Part shown: positions 27,892-36,865 of the stretch, one piece after another
Numbering within the stretch: the stretch's first letter is position 1
Layout: each line of letters starts with the position of its first letter
NCBI GenBank assembly: GCA_013036995.1
Contig: JAAOXG010000002.1
Coordinates: 83,592 to 147,591, forward strand
Length of the DNA stretch: 64,000 nucleotides
Direction of reading: 5' to 3'
Source: Lacrimispora defluvii
GTDB lineage: Bacteria > Bacillota > Clostridia > Lachnospirales > Lachnospiraceae
Notes under the pieces: generated by a model
Told to the model about the DNA's origin: nothing
Seen by the model: the letters and a program-made list of their open reading frames with translations, nothing else
Databases searched by the model: none
Translations under genes and position numbers: made by a program

Positions 27892-28776
27892 TTATAAAAT
27901 TCCATACTGTTTCATGGCAATTTTTAAATTTACCTGATTTTTCTCTTCCATTTCAGTTAGCGGAAGACGCATTGGTCCTGCCTGTCTTCCCATGAGATTT
28001 AACGCTGCTTTCACAGGGATGGGATTTACTTCACTGAATAACGCATTAATTAATGGGATTGCTTCCAGCTGAAGTTTTGCGCTGCGTTTTACATCACCGT
28101 CAAAATACGCCTGGCAGATCTCATGTGTCTTTGCAGGAGCAACATTGGATAAAACAGAAATAACTCCTTTTCCGCCTAAAGACATCATGGGAACAATCTG
28201 GTTATCATTGCCGGAATATACATCGGCTTTCCCATCCGTCAGACTCATTAAGTCAGCAATGGCAGAAAAGTCACCGCTGGCCTCTTTCACGCCTAAAATA
28301 TTAGGAACAGTAAGACAGAGGTCTGCAATGGTCTCAGCTTTTATGGTTACACCGGTTCTGCCTGGTATATTATATAGAAGAATGGGAATATTCACAGCAT
28401 CTGCCACGGCTTTAAAATGAGCCTTTAATCCGTTCTGCGTCGCTTTATTGTAATATGGAGATACCAAAAGAAGGCCATCTGCTCCCAGTTTTTGTGCTTC
28501 CACAGACAGGTAAACGGCTGTTTCCGTACAATTAGAACCAGTTCCGGCTATGACTGGAATTCGTTTCTTCGTTACCTCACATACGTATCTGATTACATCC
28601 AGATGTTCCTCATGAGTCATGGTAGATGCTTCGCCAGTGGTTCCACATGCAACAATCGCATCGGTTCCCTCCGCGATCTGCTCCTCTACCAGTTTTTCAA
28701 GTATCTCATAATTGACTAGCCCGTTTTCCTGAAATGGTGTTACAAGCGCTACTCCTGCGCCTTCAAAAATTGCCAT
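27892..28776 (-). CDS. dapA: 4-hydroxy-tetrahydrodipicolinate synthase
   Basis: Condenses pyruvate with aspartate semialdehyde. 294 aa, a TIM barrel. GTTGEASTMTHEEH near residue 43, LYNIPGRTGV (active-site Tyr) near 132 and GVKEASGD with the Schiff-base lysine near 161 are all present. The start ATG at 28776 has AGGAGGA six bases upstream; the open frame above it lies in the riboswitch leader and is rejected. First gene of the dapA-dapB unit. Confidence 0.95.
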   Translation of the reverse strand: MAIFEGAGVALVTPFQENGLVNYEILEKLVEEQIAEGTDAIVACGTTGEASTMTHEEHLDVIRYVCEVTKKRIPVIAGTGSNCTETAVYLSVEAQKLGADGLLLVSPYYNKATQNGLKAHFKAVADAVNIPILLYNIPGRTGVTIKAETIADLCLTVPNILGVKEASGDFSAIADLMSLTDGKADVYSGNDNQIVPMMSLGGKGVISVLSNVAPAKTHEICQAYFDGDVKRSAKLQLEAIPLINALFSEVNPIPVKAALNLMGRQAGPMRLPLTEMEEKNQVNLKIAMKQYGIL

Positions 28777-28865
28777 GGTCTTATCCTCCTGATTCTTTAT
28801 CGTTATACATAGTAAACTTCTAAGGGCCCTTTTGCACTCTGTTCTTCCTGTCAAAACGAAAAAAC

Positions 28866-28889
28866 AGAGCTGACAACAGGGTCAGCTCT
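28866..28889 (-). terminator. Riboswitch expression-platform terminator
   Basis: AGAGCTGAC/GTCAGCTCT followed leftward by TGTTTTTTCG, located between the lysine aptamer and the dapA start codon. It is the expected off-switch of the riboswitch. Confidence 0.8.
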
Positions 28890-28912
28890 TAAAGTCCAGA
28901 ATCTGGTAATCT

Positions 28913-29090
28913 CATCTTTCTTTAAGTAGCTCCCCATCCATACGGATGACAGTCATATGGTTCTTAACCATATGCCCAGAACAGATATGTTCAGGCCATA
29001 CCGTTCTTCGGCGTCTCTTCCTTTCCACTGTCCTCCTCTGTACCTGATACATCGGACAATATACTGATAAGCAACGCAACCTCTACTCTA
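28913..29090 (-). promoter_or_regulatory. Lysine riboswitch (L box)
   Basis: Read on the minus strand the leader has the L-box landmarks in order: GTAGAGGTTGCG, then GGAAAGGAAGAGACGCCGAAG, then paired CATATGG/CCATATG helix, CTGTCA and finally GGGGAGCTAC. The 3' element GAGCTAC can pair with the 5' GTAG strand to close P1. A terminator follows before dapA, so high lysine should stop transcription of dapA-dapB. Exact aptamer edges are approximate. Confidence 0.85.
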
Positions 29091-29116
29091 TTATGTATGT
29101 TACCATACTAACATTA

Positions 29117-29620
29117 TTATTTTGTATTGTCAACTTTAACATGATTGATTTCCAGAATACTGTCTACATAAGGTTCTATCTCTTTTGAAAATACCTTACC
29201 GGTTAATACGACCTCCATCTCATCCACTTTAGACTGAAGAAGTTTTATGAGTTCTCCCGCTTCTACAATGCCCTGGTCTAAAAGTCCAAGAATTTCATCC
29301 AGGATCAGCATATCGCATTCTCCTGTAGACACTACTTTTCTGGCAAAATTAAGACCATTGCGGATATTCATACGTTCCTCTTCCTGCCGTTCCATGGACA
29401 GATTTTCAAATAATCCATCGCACTTTTCAAACCGGAAGATCTTCATCTCCGGTTCCAGTCTCTTCATAATCTCCAGAGATCCCCGTCCCTGACAGCCTTT
29501 CAAAAACTGGATCATGATGACAGTTCTGTTCTTCGTCAGAGCCTCGATTCCCATGCCGAGTGCAGAAGACGTCTTGCCTTTTCCTTCCCCGCATATAACC
29601 TGTATCGTACCTCGATTCAT
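29117..29620 (-). CDS. cobO: Cob(I)alamin adenosyltransferase, CobO/BtuR type
   Basis: Transfers adenosyl from ATP to the corrinoid cobalt. 167 aa. The P-loop is CGEGKGKTSSALG near residue 10, IQFLKGCQGRGSLE follows, and LILDEILGLLDQGI carries the family DE motif. No other cobalamin gene is close; it is 27 bases upstream of the lysine riboswitch, and I see no cobalamin riboswitch in its own leader. The protein is slightly shorter than CobA of enterobacteria, mainly at the ends. Confidence 0.85.
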   Translation of the reverse strand: MNRGTIQVICGEGKGKTSSALGMGIEALTKNRTVIMIQFLKGCQGRGSLEIMKRLEPEMKIFRFEKCDGLFENLSMERQEEERMNIRNGLNFARKVVSTGECDMLILDEILGLLDQGIVEAGELIKLLQSKVDEMEVVLTGKVFSKEIEPYVDSILEINHVKVDNTK

Positions 29621-29745
29621 CTTTCAGCACCTCATAACAGCTAAAAAGCAATTATTTACTTATTATGTTAGAACCTGCTTATCGTATCATATAATTAATA
29701 TTTTTTCAAGTTTTCTTATTATTTCCTTAATATATTAATAATATT

Positions 29746-30372
29746 TTATTCGGAGCACTCCAGCTTGCTGACCGATACCTCGTAAGCCACTCTCTTTTCA
29801 CATTCCGTATCCGTGAGCTTTTTAGTATACTCTCTGCTCTGAACTCTTCCCCAGACCTTAACTCTGGTTCCTACTGTAAAACCAGAAGCATATCTTGCAT
29901 TTCTTCCCCAAGCGATACAGGGTATGTAATCGGACTTACCATAAGGGCGGTTGACTGCAAGGAGTAAATCTGCAATTTCCCTTCCTAACGGGGTTTTTCT
30001 GTAAATGGGTGCTTTGCAGATATATCCATCCAGAAAAATCTGATTGGTTTTTGTGTAATCTGTAAACTCTTCCATAAAGTGGATCTCTCGGACAAATACA
30101 GAAAGTACAAGGCGGTTTTTCGTTCCTTCATGACGATTATAGGAACGGAACTGACCAACCGCTTCTATGGTACAACCTTCGTAATTTCCTTCCACGTCGA
30201 TGAGACGTTCCGAGATCATCAACGGAATCACGTCTGCCTGATCACTGAGACGGTTTACCGCAATGTCCACCATATAGAATCCTTCTCCAAATACCTCATG
30301 GCTGAAGGTGAAGCCGGAGACAATCTCTCCGATAACGCTTACTTTGTTGTTTTCAATCATTTTTTCTGACAT
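29746..30372 (-). CDS. Tandem-OB single-stranded DNA-binding-like protein
   Basis: 208 aa. Residues 5-100 form one OB-like segment (KVSVIGEIVSGFTFSHEVFGEGFYMVDIAV) and residues 108-205 a second one that reads like SSB (IFLDGYICKAPIYRKTPLGREIADLLLAVNR, YIPCIAWGRNARY, GTRVKVWGRVQSREY). There is no acidic SSB C-terminal tail, so interaction with SSB-tail-binding partners is not expected. Two OB units in one chain differ from the normal one-OB SSB. Good ribosome site. Function beyond nucleic-acid binding is unclear. Confidence 0.72.
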   Translation of the reverse strand: MSEKMIENNKVSVIGEIVSGFTFSHEVFGEGFYMVDIAVNRLSDQADVIPLMISERLIDVEGNYEGCTIEAVGQFRSYNRHEGTKNRLVLSVFVREIHFMEEFTDYTKTNQIFLDGYICKAPIYRKTPLGREIADLLLAVNRPYGKSDYIPCIAWGRNARYASGFTVGTRVKVWGRVQSREYTKKLTDTECEKRVAYEVSVSKLECSE

Positions 30373-30509
30373 AGTATTTCTCCTCTTCTTTCACTAATTT
30401 GCTAATATGCTTCACAGCTAATATTAAATTTATGTGGCAGAATACATGAAAATGATAAAAAGCATACCAAAAATATCGACAGAAGGAGGCAGAATGCACA
30501 AAAAATAAC

Positions 30510-30561
30510 GGAGAATGCTGACTGATCGGCGATATTTCGGCGATCTGCGTCAGCATTCTCC
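30510..30561 (-). terminator. Intrinsic terminator of typA
   Basis: A 13-bp perfect stem, GGAGAATGCTGAC with GTCAGCATTCTCC, encloses an inner GATCGGCGA/TCGCCGATC type stem and is followed leftward by GTTATTTTTTG. Confidence 0.85.
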
Positions 30562-30574
30562 TGTTTATAACAAT

Positions 30575-32416
30575 TTATACTAAAGATTTTTTATTCTGAG
30601 AAGTACGTTTTCTTATTGTTGGATCCAGAATTTTCTTTCTGATTCGAAGGCTGACAGGGGTAATCTCCAACAGCTCATCAACATCAATAAAATCAAGAGA
30701 CTGCTCTAAGCTCATCTCCTTTGGAGGGCTGAGTTTCAAAGCGTCATCTGCACCGGAAGAACGGGTATTGGTCAGTTTCTTTGCCTTACAGATATTGATT
30801 TCTATATCTTCTGCCTTAGGATTCTGTCCGATTACCATACCGGAATATACCTTGACTCCAGCTCCAATAAACAGAATTCCCCTCTCCTGGGCATTGTAAA
30901 GACCATAGGTTATAGACTCTCCTGATTCAAAAGCAATTAAGGATCCGGACTTTCTATAAGACAATTCACCCTTAAACGGTGCATAATCATCAAATGTAGT
31001 ATTCATGATTCCGTTACCCTTGGTGTCTGTCATAAATTCACCGCGGTAGCCGATTAATCCTCTGGATGGAATGGAAAATTCCAGTCTGGTATATCCGCCG
31101 TTAGCCGGACTCATACCCTGAAGCTCACCCTTACGGCCTGTCAGCTTCTGAATAACAGCTCCGGTAAACTCTTCTGGTACATCGATATAAGCGATTTCCA
31201 TTGGTTCCAGTTTTCTGTTTCTTTCGTCATAATGATACAAAACTTCTGCTTTACTTACTGCAAATTCAAAGCCTTCCCGTCTCATATTCTCAATCAGTAC
31301 AGATAAATGAAGCTCTCCTCTGCCGGAAACCTTAAAGCAGTCCGGAGATTCTGTCTCCTCCACACGAAGGCTGACATCTGTATTTAATTCGCGGAATAAA
31401 CGTTCTCTTAAATGACGGGAAGTGATAAATTTACCTTCCTGACCTGCAAGAGGGCTGTCATTTACCATGAAATTCATGGCGATTGTTGGTTCAGAAATCT
31501 TCTGGAACGGAATAGCTACCGGGTTTTCCACAGAACAGAGGGTATCACCGATATGGATATCAGCAATACCTGAGATCGCTACAATGGCACCAATTCCTGC
31601 TTCCTGTACTTCTACCTTATTAAGACCCTCATATTCATACAGCTTACCGACCTTAACCTTGCGGAATTTGTCAGGATCATGATGATTGACTATGACGCAT
31701 TCCTGGTTAACTCTGATTTTGCCGTTATCTACTTTACCAACTCCGATTCGTCCCACATACTCATTATAATCGATGGTACTGATTAAAAGCTGGGTAGAAG
31801 CTTCCGGATCTCCTTCCGGTGCAGGAATGTGGTCAATGACTGTCTGGAATAAAGGAGCCATGTCAACGCCTTCATCTCCCAGCTCTTTTTTTGCAAATCC
31901 TGCTTTTGCAGAAGCATAAAGAAATGGACAATCCAGCTGCTCTTCACTTGCATCAAGATCCATAAGAAGCTCTAACACTTCTTCTTCCACTTCTTCCGGC
32001 CTTGCTTCCGGTCTGTCAATCTTATTGATACAGGCTACGACAGAAAGTCCTAATTCCAGTGCTTTTCTTAAAACGAACTTGGTCTGGGGCATAACACCTT
32101 CATAAGCGTCTACTACCAGAATAACTCCGTTAACCATCTTTAATACACGCTCTACTTCTCCGCCGAAATCCGCATGTCCTGGCGTATCAATAATATTAAT
32201 CTTTGTATCTTTGAAATGAACTGCCGTATTCTTGGATAAGATGGTGATTCCGCGCTCTCTTTCAATATCGTTGGAATCCATAACGCGTTCTACCACTTCC
32301 TGATTCTCACGGAACACACCGCTCTGCTTTAACAGGGCATCCACAAGCGTAGTTTTACCATGATCGACGTGGGCAATGATTGCCACATTCCTGACGTCTT
32401 CTCTTTTCATCTTCAT
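30575..32416 (-). CDS. typA: Ribosome-associated GTPase TypA/BipA
   Basis: Translational GTPase of the EF-G class. 613 aa from the ATG at 32416. G1 [15 protein letters not shown]3 [14 protein letters not shown] and G4 [13 protein letters not shown] are intact, and the C-terminal half has the EF-G-like domains and the TypA-specific [16 protein letters not shown] segment. The frame is open nine codons upstream to a TTG at 32443 without a good ribosome site. It is the left chromosomal neighbour of the phage island; yigZ is the right one. Confidence 0.94.
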   Translation of the reverse strand: MKMKREDVRNVAIIAHVDHGKTTLVDALLKQSGVFRENQEVVERVMDSNDIERERGITILSKNTAVHFKDTKINIIDTPGHADFGGEVERVLKMVNGVILVVDAYEGVMPQTKFVLRKALELGLSVVACINKIDRPEARPEEVEEEVLELLMDLDASEEQLDCPFLYASAKAGFAKKELGDEGVDMAPLFQTVIDHIPAPEGDPEASTQLLISTIDYNEYVGRIGVGKVDNGKIRVNQECVIVNHHDPDKFRKVKVGKLYEYEGLNKVEVQEAGIGAIVAISGIADIHIGDTLCSVENPVAIPFQKISEPTIAMNFMVNDSPLAGQEGKFITSRHLRERLFRELNTDVSLRVEETESPDCFKVSGRGELHLSVLIENMRREGFEFAVSKAEVLYHYDERNRKLEPMEIAYIDVPEEFTGAVIQKLTGRKGELQGMSPANGGYTRLEFSIPSRGLIGYRGEFMTDTKGNGIMNTTFDDYAPFKGELSYRKSGSLIAFESGESITYGLYNAQERGILFIGAGVKVYSGMVIGQNPKAEDIEINICKAKKLTNTRSSGADDALKLSPPKEMSLEQSLDFIDVDELLEITPVSLRIRKKILDPTIRKRTSQNKKSLV

Positions 32417-32478
32417 AAATGTACTCTTCTTTCTGTTATTCAAGCATAATACAGGTAATTCATTCCCATATCATAAAA

Positions 32479-32505
32479 AACTAAGGACCTGCTATGCCCT
32501 TAGTT
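32479..32505 (-). terminator. Intrinsic terminator upstream of typA, probably the original end of yigZ
   Basis: AACTAAGG/CCTTAGTT, followed leftward by TTTTTTATG. It reads in the direction of yigZ and typA but now follows only the left end of the island. If the island is excised at its 16-bp repeats, this stem falls about 100 bases behind the yigZ stop codon, as expected for its terminator. Confidence 0.75.
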
Positions 32506-32569
32506 TCATCTACATTATCACGATTTATTAGTATAACACCTGAAATATAATATTGCAAGATTTTTTTTA

Positions 32570-32585
32570 TTTTCTGCATATCTAT
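32570..32585. repeat. Left 16-bp direct repeat, putative attL
   Basis: TTTTCTGCATATCTAT, identical to 43257-43272 in the same orientation. It marks the left edge where AT-rich chromosomal DNA gives way to island sequence. Confidence 0.7.
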
Positions 32586-32724
32586 GAAATGTCAAGCAAT
32601 AAATGCAAAAGATTTCTTACAAAACATCTTTTCATCACTTTGCACAATGCCCTTTTTGTTTTCTTGTCTATTTTTACTAATTCTGTGCATAGTACCCCCT
32701 ATATCTGCTCTATTCTCGTTCTTA

Positions 32725-33771
32725 TTATGCTATCAGAGCCAGTTCTTTGTCAAACTGCATTTGTGCTGTTTCCCATCCGAATAGTAATCTTGGGTAGTTG
32801 TTTATCCAGTTCTCCACCTCTTTGATGTCGTCCTCTGTTCGGTCATCGAAGTTTGTTCCCTTTGGTACTTTCCTGCGTACCAGTTTGTTCTGGTTCTCAT
32901 TGGTCCCTCGCTCGTAGCTTGAGTATGGGTGGCAGTAGTATATCTTGATTCTGTTCTCTCCGTCCTGCAGGATGCTCTTTTCCAATCCCTCGCAGTCGCT
33001 GAACTCCGTTCCGTTGTCTACGGTGATGGTTTTGAATATCTGGCTGAACCTGTCGCCCCACTGTTCCTCCAGTCTATTGATGCAGGATACCACCTGTTCC
33101 GTGGTGTGCTCCATGAGGAGGAACATCAATTCTTCCCTGGTCTTTCTTTCCGTAAGTACGAGGAGGCTGTGTTTCGATTCTCCCCTCTTTCCGATTACGG
33201 TATCCATTTCCCAGTGTCCGAATTCCTCTCTGGTTTCGATGTCGTCTGGTCGCTTCTCTATGCTGTCGCCTGCCGCTGCCCTTGCCTGCGTTTTTCTCAC
33301 TGGCTTCTTTTTCTTCTTTCGGTTGCCCTTGATTGGCAGGTCTTTGTTTGTGAGGTTGAGGAATAGTCCGATATCAATGTATCTGTATAAAGTCTGCCTT
33401 GTTATGGTTACTGAAAATTCCAACCCCTGCTGCTCTATGTACCCAAGCACCGCTCCGACCGAGAAGTCCTCGTTTACCATTTTGTCCTCGATGAAGTCTG
33501 CCAGTGCCTGGTCGTTGCCTATCTTGAGGTCTGGTCCTTTTGCACGCAGGTTCTCCTGGTACTTCTCATGTGCGATGTCCGGGGAGTATCGTTCTTCCTC
33601 TGTAAGGTCTGAGTTGGTGTGTATGTATCTGCCACGCTTCAGTTCCCGGTAGATGGTGCTGATGTGTACTCCTATCTGATCCGCTATTTCCTCTTTGCCA
33701 TGTCCTGCCTTTACCAGTGCTTCTATCTTTAGCCTGTCTGCTTTGGTTAGCTGTTTAAATCTTCGAGCCAT
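32725..33771 (-). CDS. IS30-family transposase
   Basis: 348 aa. The N-terminal HTH reads LTKADRLKIEALVKAGHGKEEIADQIGVHISTIYRELKRG; the DDE core follows with HWEMDTVIG, TVDNGTEFSD and HPYSSYERGTNENQN, all catalytic residues present. AAGGAGG lies eight bases before the ATG at 33771. It sits 140 bases inside the left repeat, where an integrase would be expected. I could not find convincing terminal inverted repeats or a 2-3-bp target duplication, so whether it is an inserted IS or a resident island gene is open. Its G+C resembles the phage genes. Confidence 0.88.
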   Translation of the reverse strand: MARRFKQLTKADRLKIEALVKAGHGKEEIADQIGVHISTIYRELKRGRYIHTNSDLTEEERYSPDIAHEKYQENLRAKGPDLKIGNDQALADFIEDKMVNEDFSVGAVLGYIEQQGLEFSVTITRQTLYRYIDIGLFLNLTNKDLPIKGNRKKKKKPVRKTQARAAAGDSIEKRPDDIETREEFGHWEMDTVIGKRGESKHSLLVLTERKTREELMFLLMEHTTEQVVSCINRLEEQWGDRFSQIFKTITVDNGTEFSDCEGLEKSILQDGENRIKIYYCHPYSSYERGTNENQNKLVRRKVPKGTNFDDRTEDDIKEVENWINNYPRLLFGWETAQMQFDKELALIA

Positions 33772-33822
33772 AACCTGTCGCCTCCTTCGTTCGTATCGCT
33801 TCCTTATTATTATCGAAAAAAA

Positions 33823-33923
33823 TGTTATAAATTTCAATAACTTTTAGGTTATAAAATGCTATAAGATACCAACAAATATCGGCTCTCTATGAGGTTATAT
33901 TTTTGTTGAATTTATGGGTTATA
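33823..33923. promoter_or_regulatory. Repeated GTTATA boxes between divergent island genes
   Basis: The interval between the IS30-type transposase and the rightward small genes holds GTTATA at 33824, GGTTATAAAA at 33847, and GGTTATATTTT at 33893 and 33917, the last two being the heads of an imperfect 24-base tandem repeat. GGTTATAAAA recurs at 43191 at the far end of the island. They look like protein-binding sites, perhaps of an IS30-type HTH; this is inference. Confidence 0.4.
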
Positions 33924-33991
33924 TTTTACTTGAATAGTAGGGGATTCCAAGGTAACATACACACAACCTAAAGGAAAGGAAGTGCAGTCCA

Positions 33992-34114
33992 TTGGACAGG
34001 TTAGATTCTTGGGTCAGCAAAATAAATAAGCTGAGTAAAGTGGTTCGAGCACTTACCCAGCTTGCCTTGGAAATCGGTACACTGGTCGCAGTGATAAGAT
34101 TCATCATCTTATGA
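33992..34114 (+). CDS. Small phage protein with hydrophobic C-terminus (40 aa)
   Basis: Starts with TTG at 33992 behind AAGGAAAGGAAG. An amphipathic first half (DRLDSWVSKINKLSKVV) is followed by a hydrophobic end (LALEIGTLVAVIRFIIL) that could enter the membrane. It resembles small uncharacterised proteins near holin/endolysin genes of clostridial phages, but I cannot name a family. It is the first of four or more rightward genes in the island. Confidence 0.5.
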   Translation: MDRLDSWVSKINKLSKVVRALTQLALEIGTLVAVIRFIIL

Positions 34115-34122
34115 TTTCCTAG

Positions 34123-34150
34123 CACCTTGAGGGGTTCGCCCCTCTTGGTG
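34123..34150 (+). other. UUCG-loop hairpin after the 40-aa gene
   Basis: GAGGGG and CCCCTC close on a TTCG loop, extended by CACC/GGTG across a two-base mismatch. There is no T run, so it is more likely an mRNA-structuring or attenuating hairpin than a terminator. Confidence 0.5.
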
Positions 34151-34185
34151 TGACCCATAATACCACACGATAGGAGGTTTTGTCA

Positions 34186-34281
34186 ATGAAACGATTATGC
34201 GTTTCGCTTTCGGAATTGGCTTTCAGAGTAGCAGAGTTGCTCATCGTTGTGTTCGGTCTGCTGCTTCTGGTGTTCAGATAG
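34186..34281 (+). CDS. 31-aa hydrophobic peptide
   Basis: ATG at 34186 behind a strong TAGGAGGT. After a short basic N-terminus (MKRLCVSLSELAFRV) comes a single hydrophobic helix (AELLIVVFGLLLLVFR) ending in Arg. Too short for family assignment; size and layout are like small membrane peptides of phages and type I toxins. Coding status rests on the ribosome site and composition only. Confidence 0.45.
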   Translation: MKRLCVSLSELAFRVAELLIVVFGLLLLVFR

Positions 34282-34649
34282 CCAGTCCGGGGTTGGCAGG
34301 GACATTCGTGTCCTTGCCTGCTCTAACCCACCATTGGCGGTCCCAAGTCCGCAGGAGGAAGTGCGAGGGGAGCAAGAAGGACGATGCCATGTCTGAGTGA
34401 TGTCTGACAAGTTTGACTGGTTTTTAATGTGAAAGCCTTAAAACCGTGGAGGAGTTATTGGCTCTGCCGATTGCCCGGTGCAACTCGTTGACTTTGTTTC
34501 CTGCTTTGCAGAGGAAGGACTTTAGGTGATGTGTAGCCAAGCACGATGTTCTGTCAGTGAGCAGTAACGCTGACCGTTCTCTCCCTCGGACGTGACCGAT
34601 GGGCGACATGGCGATTCGTTCCTTTTAATTTCTGAAAGGATTTGGTAAA
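34282..34649 (+). other. 368-base stretch with several hairpins, function unknown
   Basis: No long frame fits. Stems visible on the plus strand include GGCAGGGACA/TGTCCTTGCC around TTCG (34294-34317), GCGG/CCGC, GGTTTT/AAAACC, TTCCT/AGGAA and GTCAGTG/CGCTGAC. It may be a structured RNA. Alternatively it may be a broken small gene: a frame opening MSDKFDWF (34399) and a frame ending ELLALPIARCNSLTLFP-KDFR would join with one base shift. Confidence 0.35.
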
Positions 34650-34871
34650 ATGATTTATATTGATAAGTGCCGCACTGACCTCGGTCTTTCCGTTGGTGAG
34701 CGGGCAGTTGATGATTATTGCAGATTTTCTGATACTGGTGTCGTGGGTCCGTCCACTGGCACTCGTGTAATTGAACTGACCGACAGGTTCGGGGACGTGC
34801 TACTTCGTTTCGTGGTTTCCGATTCCTGCTCCGACAATGTCAGCGAATTTTCTTCGAGGAGGTGTGTTTGA
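34650..34871 (+). CDS. Small phage protein of unknown function (73 aa)
   Basis: GAAAGG lies ten bases before the ATG. The sequence is polar with no membrane segment or known motif; the middle (TRVIELTDRFGDVLLRFVVSD) could be beta strands. It overlaps the start of the following HTH gene, whose AGGAGG lies within its last codons, suggesting coupled translation. Confidence 0.5.
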   Translation: MIYIDKCRTDLGLSVGERAVDDYCRFSDTGVVGPSTGTRVIELTDRFGDVLLRFVVSDSCSDNVSEFSSRRCV

Positions 34872-35089
34872 TGAATTGTTTCAATAAGGATTTACTTGAG
34901 CCTATCATGCGTGCTCATGGCGATAAAAATAAGGACTTGGCTGCGGCCATCGGTATGTCCGTTCCTAACTTCTCCACCATTTGGAATGGCAGGGGTGAGT
35001 TCGGGTTGAAGTATATCCGAATGATTGCTGCCCGATATTCTCTGTCTGCTCAACAAGTCTATGATATCTTTATCTTCCCTAGAGGGTAG
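34871..35089 (+). CDS. Small Cro/CI-type HTH regulator
   Basis: 72 aa from the ATG at 34871, six bases behind AGGAGG. An HTH is readable: LLEPIMRAHGDKNKDLAAAIGMSVPNFSTIWNGRGEFGLKYIRMIAARY, with helix 2-turn-helix 3 at KDLAAAIGMSVPNFST. It would bind phage operators as a repressor or anti-repressor. It ends the rightward gene group and is followed by an intrinsic terminator, so this group is an independent transcript opposite to the phage late genes. Confidence 0.75.
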   Translation: MNCFNKDLLEPIMRAHGDKNKDLAAAIGMSVPNFSTIWNGRGEFGLKYIRMIAARYSLSAQQVYDIFIFPRG

Positions 35090-35353
35090 CGTGGCTATCC
35101 TCTTTTCTTTTTCTCCTGTGGCTTTCGGATTTGCCCCATTTTGGCAATAAAAAAGACCCAGTGGGTATTTCTTCCACTGGGTTGCTTTTCGTCCAAATCT
35201 GGGGCACACGGTGTGCCACGCTCGGTGTTCCTGCGTTGCCATGTTCCCGACTTATATGTCGGTCAGTCCTGCCGGGTGCTTACCCCCTTTAGAACCCCCT
35301 CTGGGGCACATCATACCTCCGAATCCGGAATCAGTCAATCGGGAAAATTCCGA
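35090..35353. other. Convergent intergenic region of the island
   Basis: 264 bases between the HTH gene and the endolysin stop codon. It holds the HTH terminator (35157-35181) and a near-perfect palindrome GGCACACGGTGTGCC (around 35202). No gene seen. Confidence 0.5.
35157..35181. terminator. Terminator of the rightward small-gene group
   Basis: CCCAGTGG pairs with CCACTGGG around GTATTTCTT and is followed rightward by TTGCTTTT; leftward it is followed by TCTTTTTTATTG, so it may also stop leftward endolysin transcripts. Confidence 0.7.
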
Positions 35354-36865
35354 TTAAATTCTGGTAGCGTAATCGAGTGAAATCCATCCTGCTCCGCTCT
35401 TAAGTCTGCCCCATCCGGCATCCGAACCTTTGCCCTCTTTTACCTCTGTGATGGTGAACACTCCCTTGCCAGTCTTTTCCCCTGTCTTGGCATAGTTTGT
35501 GCCTGCCCCGGTACGGATATTTAAGTCGGTGATGTCTACTCTGACTTTGAATGGTACATTGCTTTCTGTCTTGGTTTCCGTCTTTGTAAACTTCACATAC
35601 TTCTCACTGGCTGTGATGTAGAGTCCGCTTTTCAGCTTGTACATCTTGCTGCCGCCTGCGAGGGTAACCAGTGCCGCTACCGTGAATTTCGACCCCTTCT
35701 TTGTTGCCGGTCCGACTGGTCCGTGGGTCTTGTTGCAACTGGAGGCATTAAAGTCTGGTGTGTTGTGTACCTCGACTCCGTCTGTGCCTGTGTAGATTAC
35801 TTCCAGTGTGCCGGATACTGCTTCGGTCGTTACATCTGCTGTCTTTGTTTTCTCGCTGTCTGTGGTTTTCGTTCCGCTAAGTTTCGCTGTTACCGTTGTG
35901 GCGAGGTTGCCAAGTCTTGCATATAACCAGTCGCCCGGACAGCTTTTGTTTGCGAACCAACGGTGTACGGTGATTACCATCTCATTGTCCTTTGGCTCGT
36001 AGTTTAGGCTCTTATCCTTATTGGCGAACCAGAGGAGGGTGTCTTTACCGTTTCTTCTGCAGATGTCCACGCATAACTCTACCAGTTTGTTGTAGACGAT
36101 GTCTGTCATTGCGTATGGTGCTGTCTTGTCGCTTGCACATTCGATTGTGATTGCTCTCTGGTCGTTTGCACTGGATGAGGAGCACCAACTTCTGTTTGCT
36201 TCATCTACGACAAGGCATACCCTGCCATCTGAACCGATACCGTAATTGCAGGAGGCTTTTCTGCTTGCTTCGTCAAAGCATCCACCGATGTTTGCCGCCT
36301 TAAGCTGCCCCACTACGCAGTGAGGTGTGATTCTGTCGATTCTGTGTGTTCTCTTTCCACTGTGGTTTGGACTCATTACCTTGCAGTCCACCAATGTACT
36401 GTTTGTGTATCCCATATCATTGTCCTCCATTCCTTTGGTAGCATACTTTCCGAAGTATGTCTGTCCGTATTCTGCTCGCTTTATCTGTACCTTTTCGCTC
36501 TGATCCGCAGGTCGCTCGAACTTTGTGAGCACGCAGTCCGATGCTTCTCTGACTGAGGTCGCTGTCCTTAATGCTTCCAGTACCCCTTTATATCCTTCTG
36601 CCAGTTCCTTTGCAAGGAAGTCTAATTGCATCTGAAGGTCGCCTATGCTCTTACCTGCATCTTTGGCGAAATTATGCAGGTTCTGTTTTCTGCTCCAGTA
36701 TGTCCACTGGGCGAGTCCGTACCCTGCCTTGTCGTTTATAAAGTTGTCGTATGTTCCGGCATCCACTGCCTGGGTGTACGATGCGTTCGTGTGCCCCAGT
36801 TTCTTTTCATAGGAGTTCTGCAGGTTCTGCGGATCCAGTCCACTTTCTGCGTAAAGGTTGCCCAT
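35354..36865 (-). pseudogene. Phage endolysin (lysozyme-like plus amidase plus SH3), N-terminally truncated
   Basis: Residues 1-150 are a phage tail lysozyme domain that starts abruptly at MGNLYAESGL; relatives have some 20-30 residues before this point (ending AGIMGNLYAES). The Glu of AESGL is the likely catalytic acid. Residues 165-335 are an amidase_2/PGRP domain with zinc-site pieces ITPHCVVG, TIECASD and HRWFANKSCPGDWLY. Two SH3-like domains follow (370-425 and 445-503). The usable ATG lies inside the J reading frame, so the 5' end was lost at a deletion joint; the amidase and SH3 parts are intact. Confidence 0.75.

Noticed and set aside
32945..33652. 235-aa plus-strand frame opposite the IS30-type transposase
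   Set aside because: Antisense to a transposase with intact DDE motifs; no ribosome site.
34195..34609. Minus-strand frames in the hairpin-rich segment (71 and 61 aa)
   Set aside because: No start signals, low-complexity Arg/Ser/Thr composition, and opposite to the rightward small-gene group.
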